Source: Pollenia angustigena
Lineage: Eukaryota > Arthropoda > Insecta > Diptera > Polleniidae
Assembly: GCA_930367215.1 (NCBI GenBank)
Contig: OV884056.1
Location: forward strand, 236,211,127-236,275,126
Direction of reading: 5' to 3'
Length of the DNA stretch: 64,000 bases
Positions within the stretch are counted from its first letter, which is position 1. Every line of letters starts with the position of its first letter. The translations under genes were made by a program, and so were the position numbers. The notes under the pieces are model-generated. The model made no database searches. It was not told the DNA's origin and saw only the letters and a program-made list of their open reading frames with translations. This document shows positions 12,324 through 23,227 of the stretch, one piece after another.

Positions 12324-12579
12324 ATATCGTCATATTAAATACAAACGGACGTAACTACACTTTTTATTTTTTGTACAGGAGAAGCAAAAAACTTTACAAA
12401 ATCAATAACAACATGGTGTAATTGGCGTTTGAATTTCGTTAATAAAATCGCCATTTTTGAAAGTAGGAATCTAAAATTTTGCACGAACATGTATTTTGAT
12501 AAAACGAACCATAATCGATAAAAAACTAAATTTCGAAATTTTGTGTAGTTACGTCCATTTGCATTTAATATGACGATAT
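12324..12579. mobile_element. 256-bp TIR element inserted in Helitron 5' sequence
   Basis: ATATCGTCATATTAAAT and GGACGTAACTACAC are mirrored by GTGTAGTTACGTCC and ATTTAATATGACGATAT. It separates two copies of the Helitron-like 5' motif TATATATATAAAAATGAA. Confidence 0.7.
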
Positions 12580-12591
12580 ATAAAAATGAAA

Positions 12592-15095
12592 ATCTATATA
12601 TATAAAAATGAAAAATGTTTGTATGTTTGTTTGTTTGTCGCCTTATAGACTCCGAAACTACTGAACCGATTTTCCTGAAATTTTTACAGTAACCTCACGT
12701 GAGCCCTAAAAATAAAATAGGCTACTTATTTTTTCGATAGGGGCAGGGGAATTGGTACCCCCATAGGATGCCAATATTAATTATCGCATATCTTAAGAGC
12801 CGCTGGACGCATGGTGCTGAACTTTTTGTAGTAGGATCTTCTGAGCCCCGAAATTGAAATAAAATAGCAGCGGGGGTATTGGAATCCCCCATAGGACGCC
12901 AATGTTTAACATCGCATATCTTAAGAACTGTAATAGTGAGAATGTTCAAACTTTCTAGAAGTCACTCTTATGGTATACTACACTTTTGAAAATAAAAATA
13001 AAGCGGGTAGGCGCAGGAGGGAAATACCTCCCAGAGGATGCATACATTAAATATCGCTCAACTGAAGAACTTTTAAAGGGAGAGTCTTAAAACGTGGTTA
13101 AAGCTACTATTATAGTAAACTATAAATTTCAATATAAAAATGTGCAGGGTAGACAGGGGAGGAGCAGTACCCCTCATAGAAGACATATTAATAAGAGCCG
13201 CTGCAAGCAATTTGTTGAACTTTTGGTAGTAGGATCTTCTGAGCCCCAAAATTGAAATAAAATAGCAGCGGGGGAAGTGGAATCCCCCATAGGACGCCAA
13301 TGTTTAACATCGCATATCTTAAGAACTGTAATAGTGAGAATGTTCAAACTTTGTAGAAGTCACTCTTATGGTATACTACACTTTTGAAAATAAAAATAAA
13401 GCGGGTAGACGCAGGGGGCGAAATGCCTCCCATAGGATGCATATATTAAATATCGCTCAACTGAAGAACTATTAAAGGGAGAGTCTTCAAACGTGGTTAA
13501 AGCGGTGGGGTGTCACAAAGCCATAGGACATAAAGCCATAATTTTGATATGGCCTTAAGTCTCATATCAATTTTAGTGGAATGGGACATAAAGCCATTAT
13601 GGTGTTATGTACCATTTGATGTGTTGCGTTACAAATGCTTATATGGTATAACAAAGACCTGCTTCGCTAACTAAAGCTTCGCTGTATAGCAGGCCTTCGG
13701 CCGGGGCAAGGATTTTCTCCTCCATGGTATAACAAACACCGGCTTCGCTTACTAAAGCTTCTCTGTATAGCCGGCCTTTTGGTGGATGCAAGAATTTTCT
13801 CCTTTATGGTATAACAAGTACCGATTTTGCTAACTAAAGCTTCTAAAATGTGTCTTGTTTCCCAACGAAGGCCGTTTACGCAGAGAAGCTTTAGTTAGCG
13901 AAGCCGGTGTTTGTTATACCATAGAGGAGAAAATCCTTGCGCCCGGCCGAAGGCCGGCTATGCAGAGAAGCTTTAGTTAGCGTCTTTGTTATACCATAGA
14001 GGAGAAAATCATTGCGTGCGGCCGAAAACCGGCTATGCAGAGAAGCTCTAGTTAGCGTAGCTTTTTCGGGTTTTTTCCATAAATGAACGACGTCCCCAAA
14101 TTTAGGGGCTTAGTTCATTTTGGGTTTGGGGAGTTAATTCATTGGGGACTTAGTTCATACCGCCATTTTTGACATAAAACAGGGCGACATGAAACAACAA
14201 AGCATTTTCTACATGAAATAGGGGGAAATACAATCATTATCAAAAATATGGCTTTATGTCTCATTTTACGGAAAAAATTTATGGCGTTAAGTCCCATTAT
14301 ATTGAGACTTAATGGCATATGCCCTTATGTCTCAATGGAATGGGACTTGGCGCCATATGGCTTTATGTCCTATGGCTTTGTGACACCCCACCGGTTAAAG
14401 CTGCTATTAGGGTAAACTATAAATTTCAATATAAAAATGGGCGGGGTAGACAGGGGAGGAGCAGTATCCCTCATAGATAGAAATATTAATAAGAGCCACT
14501 GCACGCATTTTGTTGAACTTTTAGTAGTAGGATCTCCTGAGCCCCAAAGTGGAAATAAAATAGAAGCGGGGGGAGTGGTACCCACCATAGGACACCAATG
14601 TTTAATATCGCATATCTTAAGAACTGTTGTAGTGAGAATGTTCAAACTTTGTGGAAGTCACTCTTATGGTATACTACACTTTTGAAAATAAAAATAAAGC
14701 GGGTAGGCGCATGGGGAAACACCTCCCATAGTATGCATATATTAAATATCGCTCAACTGAAGAACTATTTAAGAGAGTCTTCAAACATGGTAAGAGCTAC
14801 TATTAGGGTAAACTATAAATGTCAATATAAAAATAGGCGGGGTAGACAGGGGAGGAGCAGTATCCCTCATAGATAGAAATATTAATAAGAGCCGCTGCAC
14901 GCATTTTGTCGAACTTTTGGTAGTAAGATCTTCTGAGCGCAAAATTCAAATAATATAGCAGAGGGGGAAGTGGTACCCCCCATAGAACGACGATGTTTAA
15001 TATCTCTTATCTTAAGAACTGTTATAGTAAGAATGTTCAAACTTTGTAGAAGTCACTCTTATGGTATACTACACTTTTGAAAATAAAAATAAATA
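12592..15095 (+). mobile_element. Helitron fragment with about 400-bp tandem repeats
   Basis: It starts with a Helitron-like 5' end, TCTATATATATAAAAATG, then TGTATGTTTGTTTGTTTG and ACCGATTTTCCTGAAATTTT. The body is a tandem array of about 0.4-kb units: CACTCTTATGGTATACTACA recurs near 12960, 13360, 14660 and 15050. Sub-units share CCCATAGGACGCCAATG and ATCGCATATCTTAAGAACT. The array is interrupted at 13504-14392 by a foldback element. No 3' CTAG end is visible. The family recurs at 34.8-38.7 kb. Confidence 0.65.
13504..14392. mobile_element. Foldback element, perfect 9-bp TSD, inverted internal minisatellite
   Basis: The ends GGTGGGGTGTCACAAAGCCA and TGGCTTTGTGACACCCCACC are perfect inverted repeats extending to about 37 bp. 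GGTTAAAGC flanks both sides exactly (13495-13503 and 14393-14401). A 9-bp duplication is characteristic of Mutator-like elements, so a non-autonomous MULE is the best guess. Inside are three direct units of about 82 bp (starting 13644, 13725, 13807) containing GCTTCGCTAACTAAAGCTTC, followed by about three inverted units (13860-14060). Confidence 0.8.
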
Positions 15096-15398
15096 TCTCT
15101 CTCTTCTTAAAAGCCGCCATACACTCACACTTTTTCACTAACATTAACACAATTTTTGTACTTTCAGCCAATCGGCTGCTTCTTCGATTTTTCGTTAATA
15201 ATACCTATACTACTTGCATGAAAGTACTTTCATGTGTAAACCCCAGGTATTTGTGATTTGAAGTTTATTAATATCTTTCAAGATGCCGCTGAATCACGAT
15301 TATTTGAAGATTTAAGACCTAACCATAATGTGCTTCAGTCGGATTAAGCAAATGTGCGAATACATGTAAATCGTATGAAGTAAACCATTTTGAACTTA

Positions 15399-15690
15399 AG
15401 CTGGAGGTCCACACCACGCGTTACTCACTTTTTCGCAGCATACGCAGCTGTCAAAAAAGTAGAATCTGTGTTGTTATACGTAGCAAGACACATGCACTAC
15501 TTTTCTACTTTTGTAAGCGTCACAAGCAGCGTTCGAACAAATCAGCTGATTTTGACAAATTAAATTTTATTTTTACTTGTGCTGCTGCTGCATAAAAAGC
15601 GTTGCATGTAACTTGAAACGAAGAACGCAAGTAAGGTTAGAAAAGCATGTGCTGCGTGGAGGCGAAAACGCGTAGTATGGACTTCCAGCT
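15399..15690. mobile_element. 292-bp TTA-flanked MITE
   Basis: The ends AGCTGGAGGTCCACACCACG and CGTAGTATGGACTTCCAGCT are inverted repeats, and TTA is duplicated at 15396-15398 and 15691-15693. PIF/Harbinger-type. Confidence 0.8.
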
Positions 15691-15974
15691 TTAAGGAAAC
15701 TTTTTGTTAAGTTTTATGAAACTGTCATTTGCTTAAGTGCGAAACTGATCGCACATTCCGTACGGAATCAAATGTTTTTTGATTTTGTTATTGTTTTTTT
15801 AAATACATTTGAGAGACTTTTTGGTAATTTTTGACAGTAGGTTAAGCACGGCTATGCATATTATGGTTGGGCCTTTAGCAAAGTTGATATTTAATAATAA
15901 ATAATAATTTTTAATGTAATACAAATTATTGCGACACCAAACAATTCAGCAAGATGATAATGAGTTTATGATTA

Positions 15975-16116
15975 GTCTGGGTTCACACTATGAAAGTTTT
16001 CTTCAGAAAGTCTGAGTTTATTGGTGAGAGGGGAGAGAATAATAGCTTGTTCACTTCCCCAATCCCCAATAAACTCGGACTTTCTAAAAGAAAACTTTCA
16101 TAGTGTGATCCCAGAC
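15975..16116. mobile_element. 142-bp TTA-flanked palindromic MITE
   Basis: The ends GTCTGGGTTCACACTATGAA and TTCATAGTGTGATCCCAGAC give arms of about 50 bp, with TTA duplicated on both sides. Terminal sequence resembles the elements at 10453 and 6706. Confidence 0.85.
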
Positions 16117-16699
16117 TTACATATTATTTAAATGTCAAACAAAATGTACAAATGATTTGCAATACAAATCATTTAAAAATTTTTAAGTGGGGATTTTGGG
16201 GATGAAAAACATAATTTTAAGGGATAATTTACAATTTGGGGATAAAATTTTAAAATGTTCACAAGTTTAAAAAATTATAATCTTAACATTTGGAGCATTT
16301 AAAGTTTTATTTCTGCCGCCTAACACAACAGGACAGGTCATTAGCATAGACTTCGTTTGATTAACTTACATTTAGAATGTTTTAAACGTAACTTCTATTT
16401 AAAACGTTTTTAATGTAAGTTAGTCCAACGAAGTCTTCGTTCGAAATCAAGGGGCAGGCAGTTACTAAAAATACAACATAAAATAATAATAATTTTTACA
16501 TCTCAGCGGTTAATATTGAAAGGGCCGCATGTTGCAGGCCTTTTTGAAGGTCTCTGAAAAAATAAAAATATCTTTATTTATGCTTGATGAAATTATTTTT
16601 GACAATAACTAAATAAAAAAAAAAATTTATTTAAAAGTTTGCAAAAAAAAATACTCACTAAAAAATTGTTAATTTTCAGATACATATCTCGTTTTAAAG

Positions 16700-17386
16700 C
16701 AGGGACCGTAAAAGTTATTCCTTTTTTCATAAAAGTCAGATGAAAACAGTTATTGTTTGATTTCTATTTTTTTTTTTTTTTACAAAAACAATAGTTATTT
16801 TTTGATTTTTATTTTTTTGAACAAAATAACTGTTATTTTTTGATTTGTATTTTTTTCGATCAAAAATAACAGTTATTTTTTTATTTTTAAATTTTTTTTG
16901 AACAAAAATAACAGTTATATATTGATTTTTATTTTTTCGAGCAAAAATAAAAGTTATTCTCTAAAGAAATGTACCTGTTTTAATAATTTAGTTGACTTTT
17001 AATAATTATTTTAATGTGCATAAGAAATTCCAATGATAATTACACATTAAAATAAAAATTTTAAGTAAACTAAATTATTACAACACGTACATTTCTTTAG
17101 AGAATAACTTTTATTTTTGCTCGAAAAAATAAAATTCAATATATAATTGTTTTTTTTTTGTTCAAAAAAATAAAAATCAAAAATAACTGTTATTTTTGAT
17201 CGAAAAAATAAAAATCAAAAAATAACTGTTAAGCTTGATCGAAAATAAAAAAAATCAATTTATGTATTTTATCATTGACAAGTGCATAAGGAGCAATATG
17301 GTATACATGAATCAGTTTTTCGACATTTACTTCTACATGCTTTTTTTGTTTTAAAATTGCAATATAACTGTTATTTTCGGTCCCTG
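16700..17386. mobile_element. 687-bp palindromic hAT-type MITE
   Basis: The ends CAGGGACCG and CGGTCCCTG are flanked by TTTTAAAG and TTTTAGAG, an 8-bp duplication with one change. The arms consist of repeated AACTGTTATTTTTGATCGAA-like units in opposite orientation on each side, and the whole element can fold back. Confidence 0.75.
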
Positions 17387-17893
17387 TTTTAGAGTCGTTA
17401 ATATTCTTTTTAAATGTTTGACTAAACTTTCCTTAATACTAATCCAACTTTTAAGTTTATATCGTGTTTATTCGCCTGAAATCACTAATTAAAAAAAAAA
17501 AAAATTCGAAGATACTAGGTGCGTTTGAGTACTTTTACAGTAAAATGCAGTAAATGAGTAAAGTAAAAAATTTTCTCTCACAAAAAGCTGTTGTCCAAAA
17601 TAGTACGCAAACGCAAAATTTGTAAAAATTCGTAAAATAAAGGCATTAGCTGATGGCAAATAATTGAAGTGTTGAAAAATATTGACACTTTTGACTACTT
17701 TACTCGTTTTCTTATCGGTACTCGATTAAATACTTTTTATAACACGAACATTTTTGGAAAATACAAACAAACTATTTTATGTTATCTTTTCATATTTGTT
17801 TGTTTTTTATTTTATTTGATTTTATTAATTTGTAGCGGGTTAAATTATTTAAAAGAACATGAATAATTTTTTTGCTATTGATTATACTTCACA

Positions 17894-18829
17894 CACTGAA
17901 AGAAAAATGCTTCATATATTTAATGAATCATTTTCATAAAAAAGGTTTCCTTGGGTAAATGAAAATTTTCATTGTCTAAATGGAATTTCATAGGTTTGAT
18001 GAAGTATTTTCGTTAAAATCGCTTCATTAGATTTCGTAATTACGTTAAAAATTTTCATTGGATATATGAAAACTTAAGTTTGTCCAAGTAACACAAAAAA
18101 TTTTAATTGGGAGCACAAAAAAAAACAATAAACAAACATAACTATATTCATTACTTAATACAAAATTATAGTTTCATTAAAAAAATGTTTAATTGTTATT
18201 TAAAAAATGTAAGATTTAATAATTTCATACATCTAATGTTACATGTATGCCATTAAATTTATGAAATCAAAAAATTTTTTTATAAAAGCAACATATTTCA
18301 ATAATTGCCTTCATAAATTTAAATTTTCATTATGACAATAAAAATGTCATTATAGTAATGAAACAAAAACTTTCAATCCACTTTCAATCATCGTTGTTAT
18401 TGTTATTATGGACAATTTAATCTCATATTTACGCCCTTAATTGAGAGAAAAACATAGCTTTTTTATACAAAAACTACACTGCCCCGGTAGACAAGCTGGT
18501 AGTCAGCTAGTCTATCAGTACCGAGGTTGCATGTTCGAATCCCGCCAGAGACAGAAAAAAAAATAAAAAATAAAATAAAGTAAAATAAAATAAGAAAAAA
18601 GAAAAAAAAATAATTAAAAAAAATATAAAAAAAAAAAAAAATTTTACTTTATTGAAAGTATTCATCCAATGAATAATATTCATGGATCTAATGTAATGTT
18701 TCATTAAGTCCTTTTAATGAAACAGGTTTCATTGATCCAACGAAGCGCTGCATAGGTTCCTTTATAATGCAATTTTTCATGGGATTAATGTCAAAATTCG
18801 TTACTATTGCGAAGAAAATTCTTTCAGTG
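17894..18829. mobile_element. 936-bp element, CACTGAAAGAA ends, tRNA-like core
   Basis: CACTGAAAGAAAAA at the left and TTCTTTCAGTG at the right are inverted repeats; the flanks carry CA on both sides. Comparison with 26720-26745, where the sequence runs uninterrupted through the same site, confirms the boundaries. The interior contains many TTCAT/ATGAA motifs and a tRNA-like Pol III promoter at 18483-18550 followed by an A-rich tract. Confidence 0.7.
18483..18650 (+). repeat. tRNA-like SINE head with A-rich tail
   Basis: TAGACAAGCTGG (18488-18499) fits an A box with one mismatch and GTTCGAATCC (18533-18542) is a perfect B box, 34 bp apart as in tRNA-derived promoters. The acceptor and T stems do not pair well, so it is not a functional tRNA. 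An A-rich tract follows. It may be a SINE inserted in, or captured by, the surrounding element. Confidence 0.5.
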
Positions 18830-19236
18830 CACTTTTACAACTCTAAAAAATTAACAAAACAAAAAAAATTTCAAAAGTTTGTATTTGTTTTAATAAATGC
18901 TTCACAAACACCTTTTATTAATTAATATTTATTCACTTTTTGTTTTGGTTTAATATTTATTTCAACTTTTATTTTATTTAACAATTTTTTCAAAATTTGT
19001 ATGCTTTTAATTTGTTACTTTTGTTTGTTTACCTTTTGAAACATATGTTTTTTTGATTTACTAAATTTTACTGCAAAAATTTCTGCAGTAAAAATTTGTT
19101 AATACTCAGATAAGAACTGTCACTTATCGCTCTCAATTTATGTTCTCATTTACTGCATTTTGTGTACTCGAACGCAATTTCGTAAAATGCAGTAAAGTTT
19201 AGTAAAAACTTTTGTGTTCTCGAACGCAACTATAGA

Positions 19237-20473
19237 ATGGTATTTTTGAAATTTCTTGTTTTAACAATAATTTAAAGGAATTAAATCTTGGTTGCCTCAT
19301 CACGGCAAAACCTGGAAGAAAGCATGTTTAAAATCGACGAAAAATATTTTGAAAATTATAAAGTCGTTAAAATATGCTCATTGTTTTAAATGGAATAGAT
19401 TAATGATCCATAACATCAAATTTTTGTGTGCCCTATACTTATACTGAAATTATTGTTCTGTTTTTTGGTTTTAAATATATGGTCGCCGTAGCTTTATGTT
19501 AAATTGTAGGTAGATCCCAAAAAAAAGATTTTGTACTTATTCTTAACAATATTTCACCCAAATTTGATTTACACGTACTTTGTTCGGTCCCAATAGACGG
19601 CGTAAGTCGAGGCTTACAGTAGTAAATTTTTGTTTAATAAATGGAATAATTTTTAGGTTATTTCCGTAAATGACGCTCTCTATTGTTTAATGGACCCGGT
19701 TAAACTTGTTGAATTAATTTCTGTTGTTGTTTTGCTTACTTTTACTATTATTATGATTGTTTTTATTATTTTTTTATTATTATTGTTGGAGTACATTAAA
19801 CTATATTTTGTAATACTGCTACTAGAGGTGGCAATGAAGTGTAAACAATTGTTAAAGCACTTTTGAAATAAAACAGACAATCAAAACAGCTTCAATAGTG
19901 TCTGTGCCACTGCCATGATTTTATTTAACTTTTAATGTTTATTTTTGCTCATACTCGACCAACTACTACAACTGCATTTACTGCAACTTCTTCTTTCTTC
20001 TACTTCATGGTTTTCTTAATGTGGCAGTTGAATAGTGGCAGAGTGTTTTTTGGCAGGTGTGAAAAGTAATATTTTATACAGATCATTTTAAAATTTAAAT
20101 AACTGGGTTTTAGCCTTTTAAAATTTCAAACGCCTCATAACTTGTGGCGTTGAAAATTTTAATACGGTACATGAATTTCTGTAAAAAGCAACAATAAAAT
20201 AATAAAATATTTATGACTTTGTTTTTGCTTTCAATAGCGGAGTTCAGTGTTTGATGCGAATGGTCTTAAGAAAGTGCAAATGCAAAATATTGGAGCTTTT
20301 ATTTGCAATCCAACAACAAAATATACAGAATTGCAATTGCCACATCATTGCTTTTGCGCAACACTAAAACTGTTTAGCTTTTTTTTGCTACATGTATTGC
20401 GTTTACATAACTGATACTCGAACAGCTGACATTTGTAAACAATAATTTAGAATCGTGAAACAAAATTTAAGAT
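19237..20473. other. Unannotated AT-rich sequence upstream of the Myb/SANT-like gene
   Basis: Apart from the GGCTTAC boundary near 19620 I see no gene or clear element. It includes the presumed 5' flank of the gene starting at 20474. Confidence 0.5.
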
Positions 20474-20882
20474 ATGCCGACAACACTAAATAAAAAATTA
20501 AAAAGAGAAAAACCCAACAAAAAGTGGACGGAAGATGAAATAAAAACTGTTTTGGATTATTTGGAGGAGTCGGAAAACATAGAGGTTAGTATTTAAGAGA
20601 AGTTCGTAATTTTTCAAAAGCAAATTCTCTATTATTATTTAGACACCAACAGCTCAAATGTTTTATAAAAAATTTATTGAAAAAAGCGGTATCGATGCAA
20701 CCTGGGATATTATAAGGTGGAAGGTACGATACCTTAAGGCATCTTATAAAAAGGCCAACAATTGGCGTAGTTCTACTAATGCTGCGATAATATTTTCTTT
20801 TGCACTGCTTCGTGGCATTTTAAAACAATTTTACAAAATAATCAAACACCTTTTTGTAAACCGTAAAATAGCTGTTATCTAA
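20474..20882 (+). CDS. Small two-exon Myb/SANT-like DNA-binding protein
   Basis: Exon 1 (20474-20584) encodes 37 residues with KKWTEDEIKTVLDYLEES, a Myb/SANT-type first helix. A GTTAGT donor follows and a pyrimidine-rich acceptor ending TTTAG precedes exon 2 (20643-20882), which stays in frame (phase 0). Exon 2 continues with AQMFYKKFIEKSG, RWKVRYLKASYKKAN and a divergent hydrophobic tail; total 116 aa. Such short Myb/SANT-like proteins occur in insects as expanded host families and as transposon accessory proteins. The tail after ASYKKANNWRSST looks unlike the usual domain end, so this may be a truncated or decaying paralogue. The 58-bp intron size is typical for flies. A mariner lies 138 bp downstream. 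Confidence 0.5.
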
Positions 20883-21019
20883 TTTGCATCTAGCATTGCA
20901 AAGTTGCTTAAAATATCGCTCACTGTCAATGATAAAATTATTGCACTACCAAACCGTTCTAACCTTAAACGCACCAAACATTGAATACCGCTAATGTAAT
21001 TCTTTGGCGTTGTGATTTA

Positions 21020-22328
21020 TAAAGGGTGGTTAAATTGTAAGGGCTGATGTTGAATGTGAACCACACCTAAACGCCAAGTTTTTTTCCGAATTTTATTTGA
21101 CATTTCTCTATTTCAGACTTACTCAATTTGAACCATGGAGAGATACACAATCCAACAACATGTTAAAGTTATCCAGACTTATTATGAAAATGGGCGTTCA
21201 AATCAAAATGCATATCGTGCACTTCGTGATTTTTTTGGTCAATTTGATCGTCCAAATGTGCGTACAATCGCAAAAATCGTGGAAAAATTCGAGCAAACCG
21301 GGTCTGTAGAAGATGTGAGAACACCAGTGCATGCTCGTACAGCTCGTACTGCAGAAAATATTGCTGCTGTTCGCGATAGTGTGGCTGAAGAGCCGTCCAC
21401 CTCAACTCGTCGTCGTGCCCAACAATTGCACCTCTCACGCTCGTCGTTGATGAACATTATGCATAAAGACTTGCATTTACACGCTTACAAGGTGCAATTG
21501 GCTCAAGAACTAAAGCCTCTTGACCATTCCAAACGTCGTGAATGGGCAGAATGGTGGCAAGAAATGGCAACAGTGGATGATCAATTTTCGAAGAAAATCA
21601 TCTTCAGTGATGAGGCACATTTTCACCTCAGTGGATTCGTCAATAAAACAGAATTGCCGCATTTGGGCGAATGAGAATCCAAGAGTGATTGTCGAAAAAC
21701 CAATGCACCCACAAAGAGTGACTGTTTGGTGCGGTTTATGGGCTGGCGGCATTATCGGGCCGTATTTTTTCCAAAATGAGGCCGGTCAGGCAGTTACTGT
21801 GAATGGTGTTCGCTATCGTGAGATGATAACGAACTTTTTATGGCCCGAATTGGAAGATATGGATGTGGACGATATGTGGTTTCAGCAGGACGGTGCCACT
21901 TGCCACACAGCTAACGAAACAATGGCTCTTTTGCGCAACAAATTCAATGGCCGTGTTATCTCACGTAATGGCGATGTCAATTGGCCGCCAAGATCATGTG
22001 ATTTGACACCGTTGGACTTTTTTCTTTGGGGTTATTTGAAAGAAAAGGTGTACGTCGATAAGCCAGCAACAATTCAAGAGCTAAAGGATGAGATAATTCG
22101 GCACATTAACGGCATAGAACCTCCATTATGCCTCAGGGTCATCGAAAATTTGGACCATCGGATGGAGGTGTGCCGCCGTGGTCGCGGCGCCCATTTGGCC
22201 GATATTTTGTTCCATACATAATTGAATAATACCAATATATCATAATAAAATAAAATTACAATAATTTCCTAAATAGTTTGTGTTTTATTCAAAATCAACA
22301 TCGGCCCTTGAAATTTAACCACCCTTTA
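21020..22328 (+). mobile_element. Mariner-family element (DD41D), 1309 bp
   Basis: The ends TAAAGGGTGGTTAAATT and AATTTAACCACCCTTTA are inverted repeats, with GGGCTGATGTTGA against TCAACATCGGCCC just inside. TA is duplicated at 21018-21019 and 22329-22330. The element carries a nearly complete transposase gene (21135-22221). An extra copy of only its 3' end is found at 23131-23227. Confidence 0.95.
21135..22221 (+). pseudogene. Mariner transposase, DD41D type, one frameshift
   Basis: The protein begins MERYTIQQHVKVIQTYYENG. The N-terminal half is a paired helix-turn-helix DNA-binding region (HTH around NQNAYRALRDFFG, second around SRSSLMNIMHKDL) followed by the DDE catalytic domain: first Asp in FSDEAHF, second in QQDGATCH, third in SCDLTPLDFFLWGY. 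Forty-one residues separate the second and third Asp, so this is DD41D like the rosa-type mariners of tephritid flies. Around 21644-21647 one extra A in a short A-run shifts the frame, splitting the gene into 21135-21674 and a continuation ending at 22221. All three catalytic Asp codons remain. The full-length product would be about 360 aa, normal for mariner. Probably inactive but young. Confidence 0.92.
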
Positions 22329-22330
22329 TA

Positions 22331-22620
22331 TGGACACAAAAGGTATGCATTTGTTAAAAAATAGGACCACGAGCGGAAATAGGGGCAATTTCTGCCTCTC
22401 AAACCGATATTAATGAAATTTAAAACATAGATAGATCTATATCTATATGGACACATAAGCTATACAGTTTTTCAAAAATAGGACCACAACGTGAGGTAGG
22501 GGGCAATTTCTGCCTCTCACAAACTTTCAAACCCATTTTAATGAAGTTTATTAACATAGATAAATCCATATTTATTTGAACTCATGAGCATAATGTGTTT
22601 TTTTAAATAAATACTGTGGT
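22331..22620 (-). repeat. Two units of the dispersed fly repeat, reverse orientation
   Basis: Two related blocks contain TGGACACA, TAGGACCAC, GGGGCAATTTCTGCCTCTCA and TTAATGAA; these are the reverse complement of the roughly 125-bp units in 31446-32150. The mariner's right TA abuts the first unit. Confidence 0.65.
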
Positions 22621-23130
22621 GCTGGGTATCATATGGGCAAATCCTGCGTGACGAACGCTACATTCGCTCGCGTTTTCTCATTGAAATATAAACATTTTTT
22701 GGTCTTTCAAAAAAAATAGCTTCAACTTATATATATGGGGGATTCACAAGGTGTCGTCTTAAAATAATAACATGAAAAAATACGACTGTTGTGAACAACC
22801 CCTCATAATTTAGTATGCTATTTTGAATTTAAATCAGCTGATTTAAAACAAATATAAAAAATAATTAATTAACTAACATCAAAATATTTTTTGATTATTT
22901 ACCATGAATTAATAAATTAAATTGGATCTTACCTGACTATTTTCCATTTTGCAGACGCAAATAAGAAATAAATTTTATTTTGTTTGTTTACCAAACAGCA
23001 GAGTCATTAGCCGATCTTCTTTGACGCCGCAAATGATTTCTTGCAAAAATTCATAGCCGCAGGTCAAATTTTGATGTCAACCGGATAAAATTATACCATC
23101 AACGGCGACGGCTACAAGAACTAACGCGAT
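22621..23130. other. Unannotated stretch
   Basis: No coding potential seen. It has moderately GC-rich pieces (GTGACGAACGCTACATTCGC; TCAACGGCGACGGCTACAAG) that I do not recognise. Confidence 0.4.
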
Positions 23131-23227
23131 ACACATAATTGAGTAATACCAATATATCATAATAAAATAAAATTACAATAATTTCCTTAATAGTTTGTGT
23201 TTTATTCAAAATCAACATCGGCCCTTT
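23131..23227 (+). repeat. Isolated 3' end of the 21-kb mariner
   Basis: About 95 bp nearly identical to 22219-22312 (TAATACCAATATATCATAAT, GTTTTATTCAAAATCAACAT, CGGCCCTT) but lacking the terminal GGGTGGTTAAATT repeat. A partial duplicate 0.9 kb downstream of the full element. Confidence 0.8.

Larger units (their letters stand above)
17519..19236. mobile_element. TIR element (GCGTTCGAGTAC ends) interrupted by a 936-bp element
   Basis: The left end GGTGCGTTTGAGTAC with AAAATGCAGTAAATGAG is mirrored on the right by CTCATTTACTGCATTTTGTG and GTACTCGAACGCAA. An inverted copy of its right half (18838-19243) lies at 26339-26740 and lacks the insert at 17894-18829, giving an empty site. Superfamily unknown. 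Confidence 0.6.
8127..19621. mobile_element. Possible pogo/Tigger-like element ends bounding an 11.5-kb nest
   Basis: The left boundary reads GGTAAGCCTCGATTTACGCG followed by TCGATATAACGCGGAC, like pogo/Tigger termini. The right boundary reads GGCGTAAGTCGAGGCTTAC. Both lie next to TA. The interval is filled by younger insertions listed separately. No pogo transposase is visible. The two ends may belong to one exploded element or to two separate copies. Confidence 0.3.

Noticed and set aside
12960..15095. Satellite or CRISPR-like array
   Set aside because: Unit length about 400 bp with Helitron 5' end and eukaryotic context; better explained as Helitron tandem body.
18483..18560. Functional tRNA gene
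   Set aside because: A and B boxes are present but acceptor and T stems do not pair; it lies inside a mobile element with an A-rich tail.
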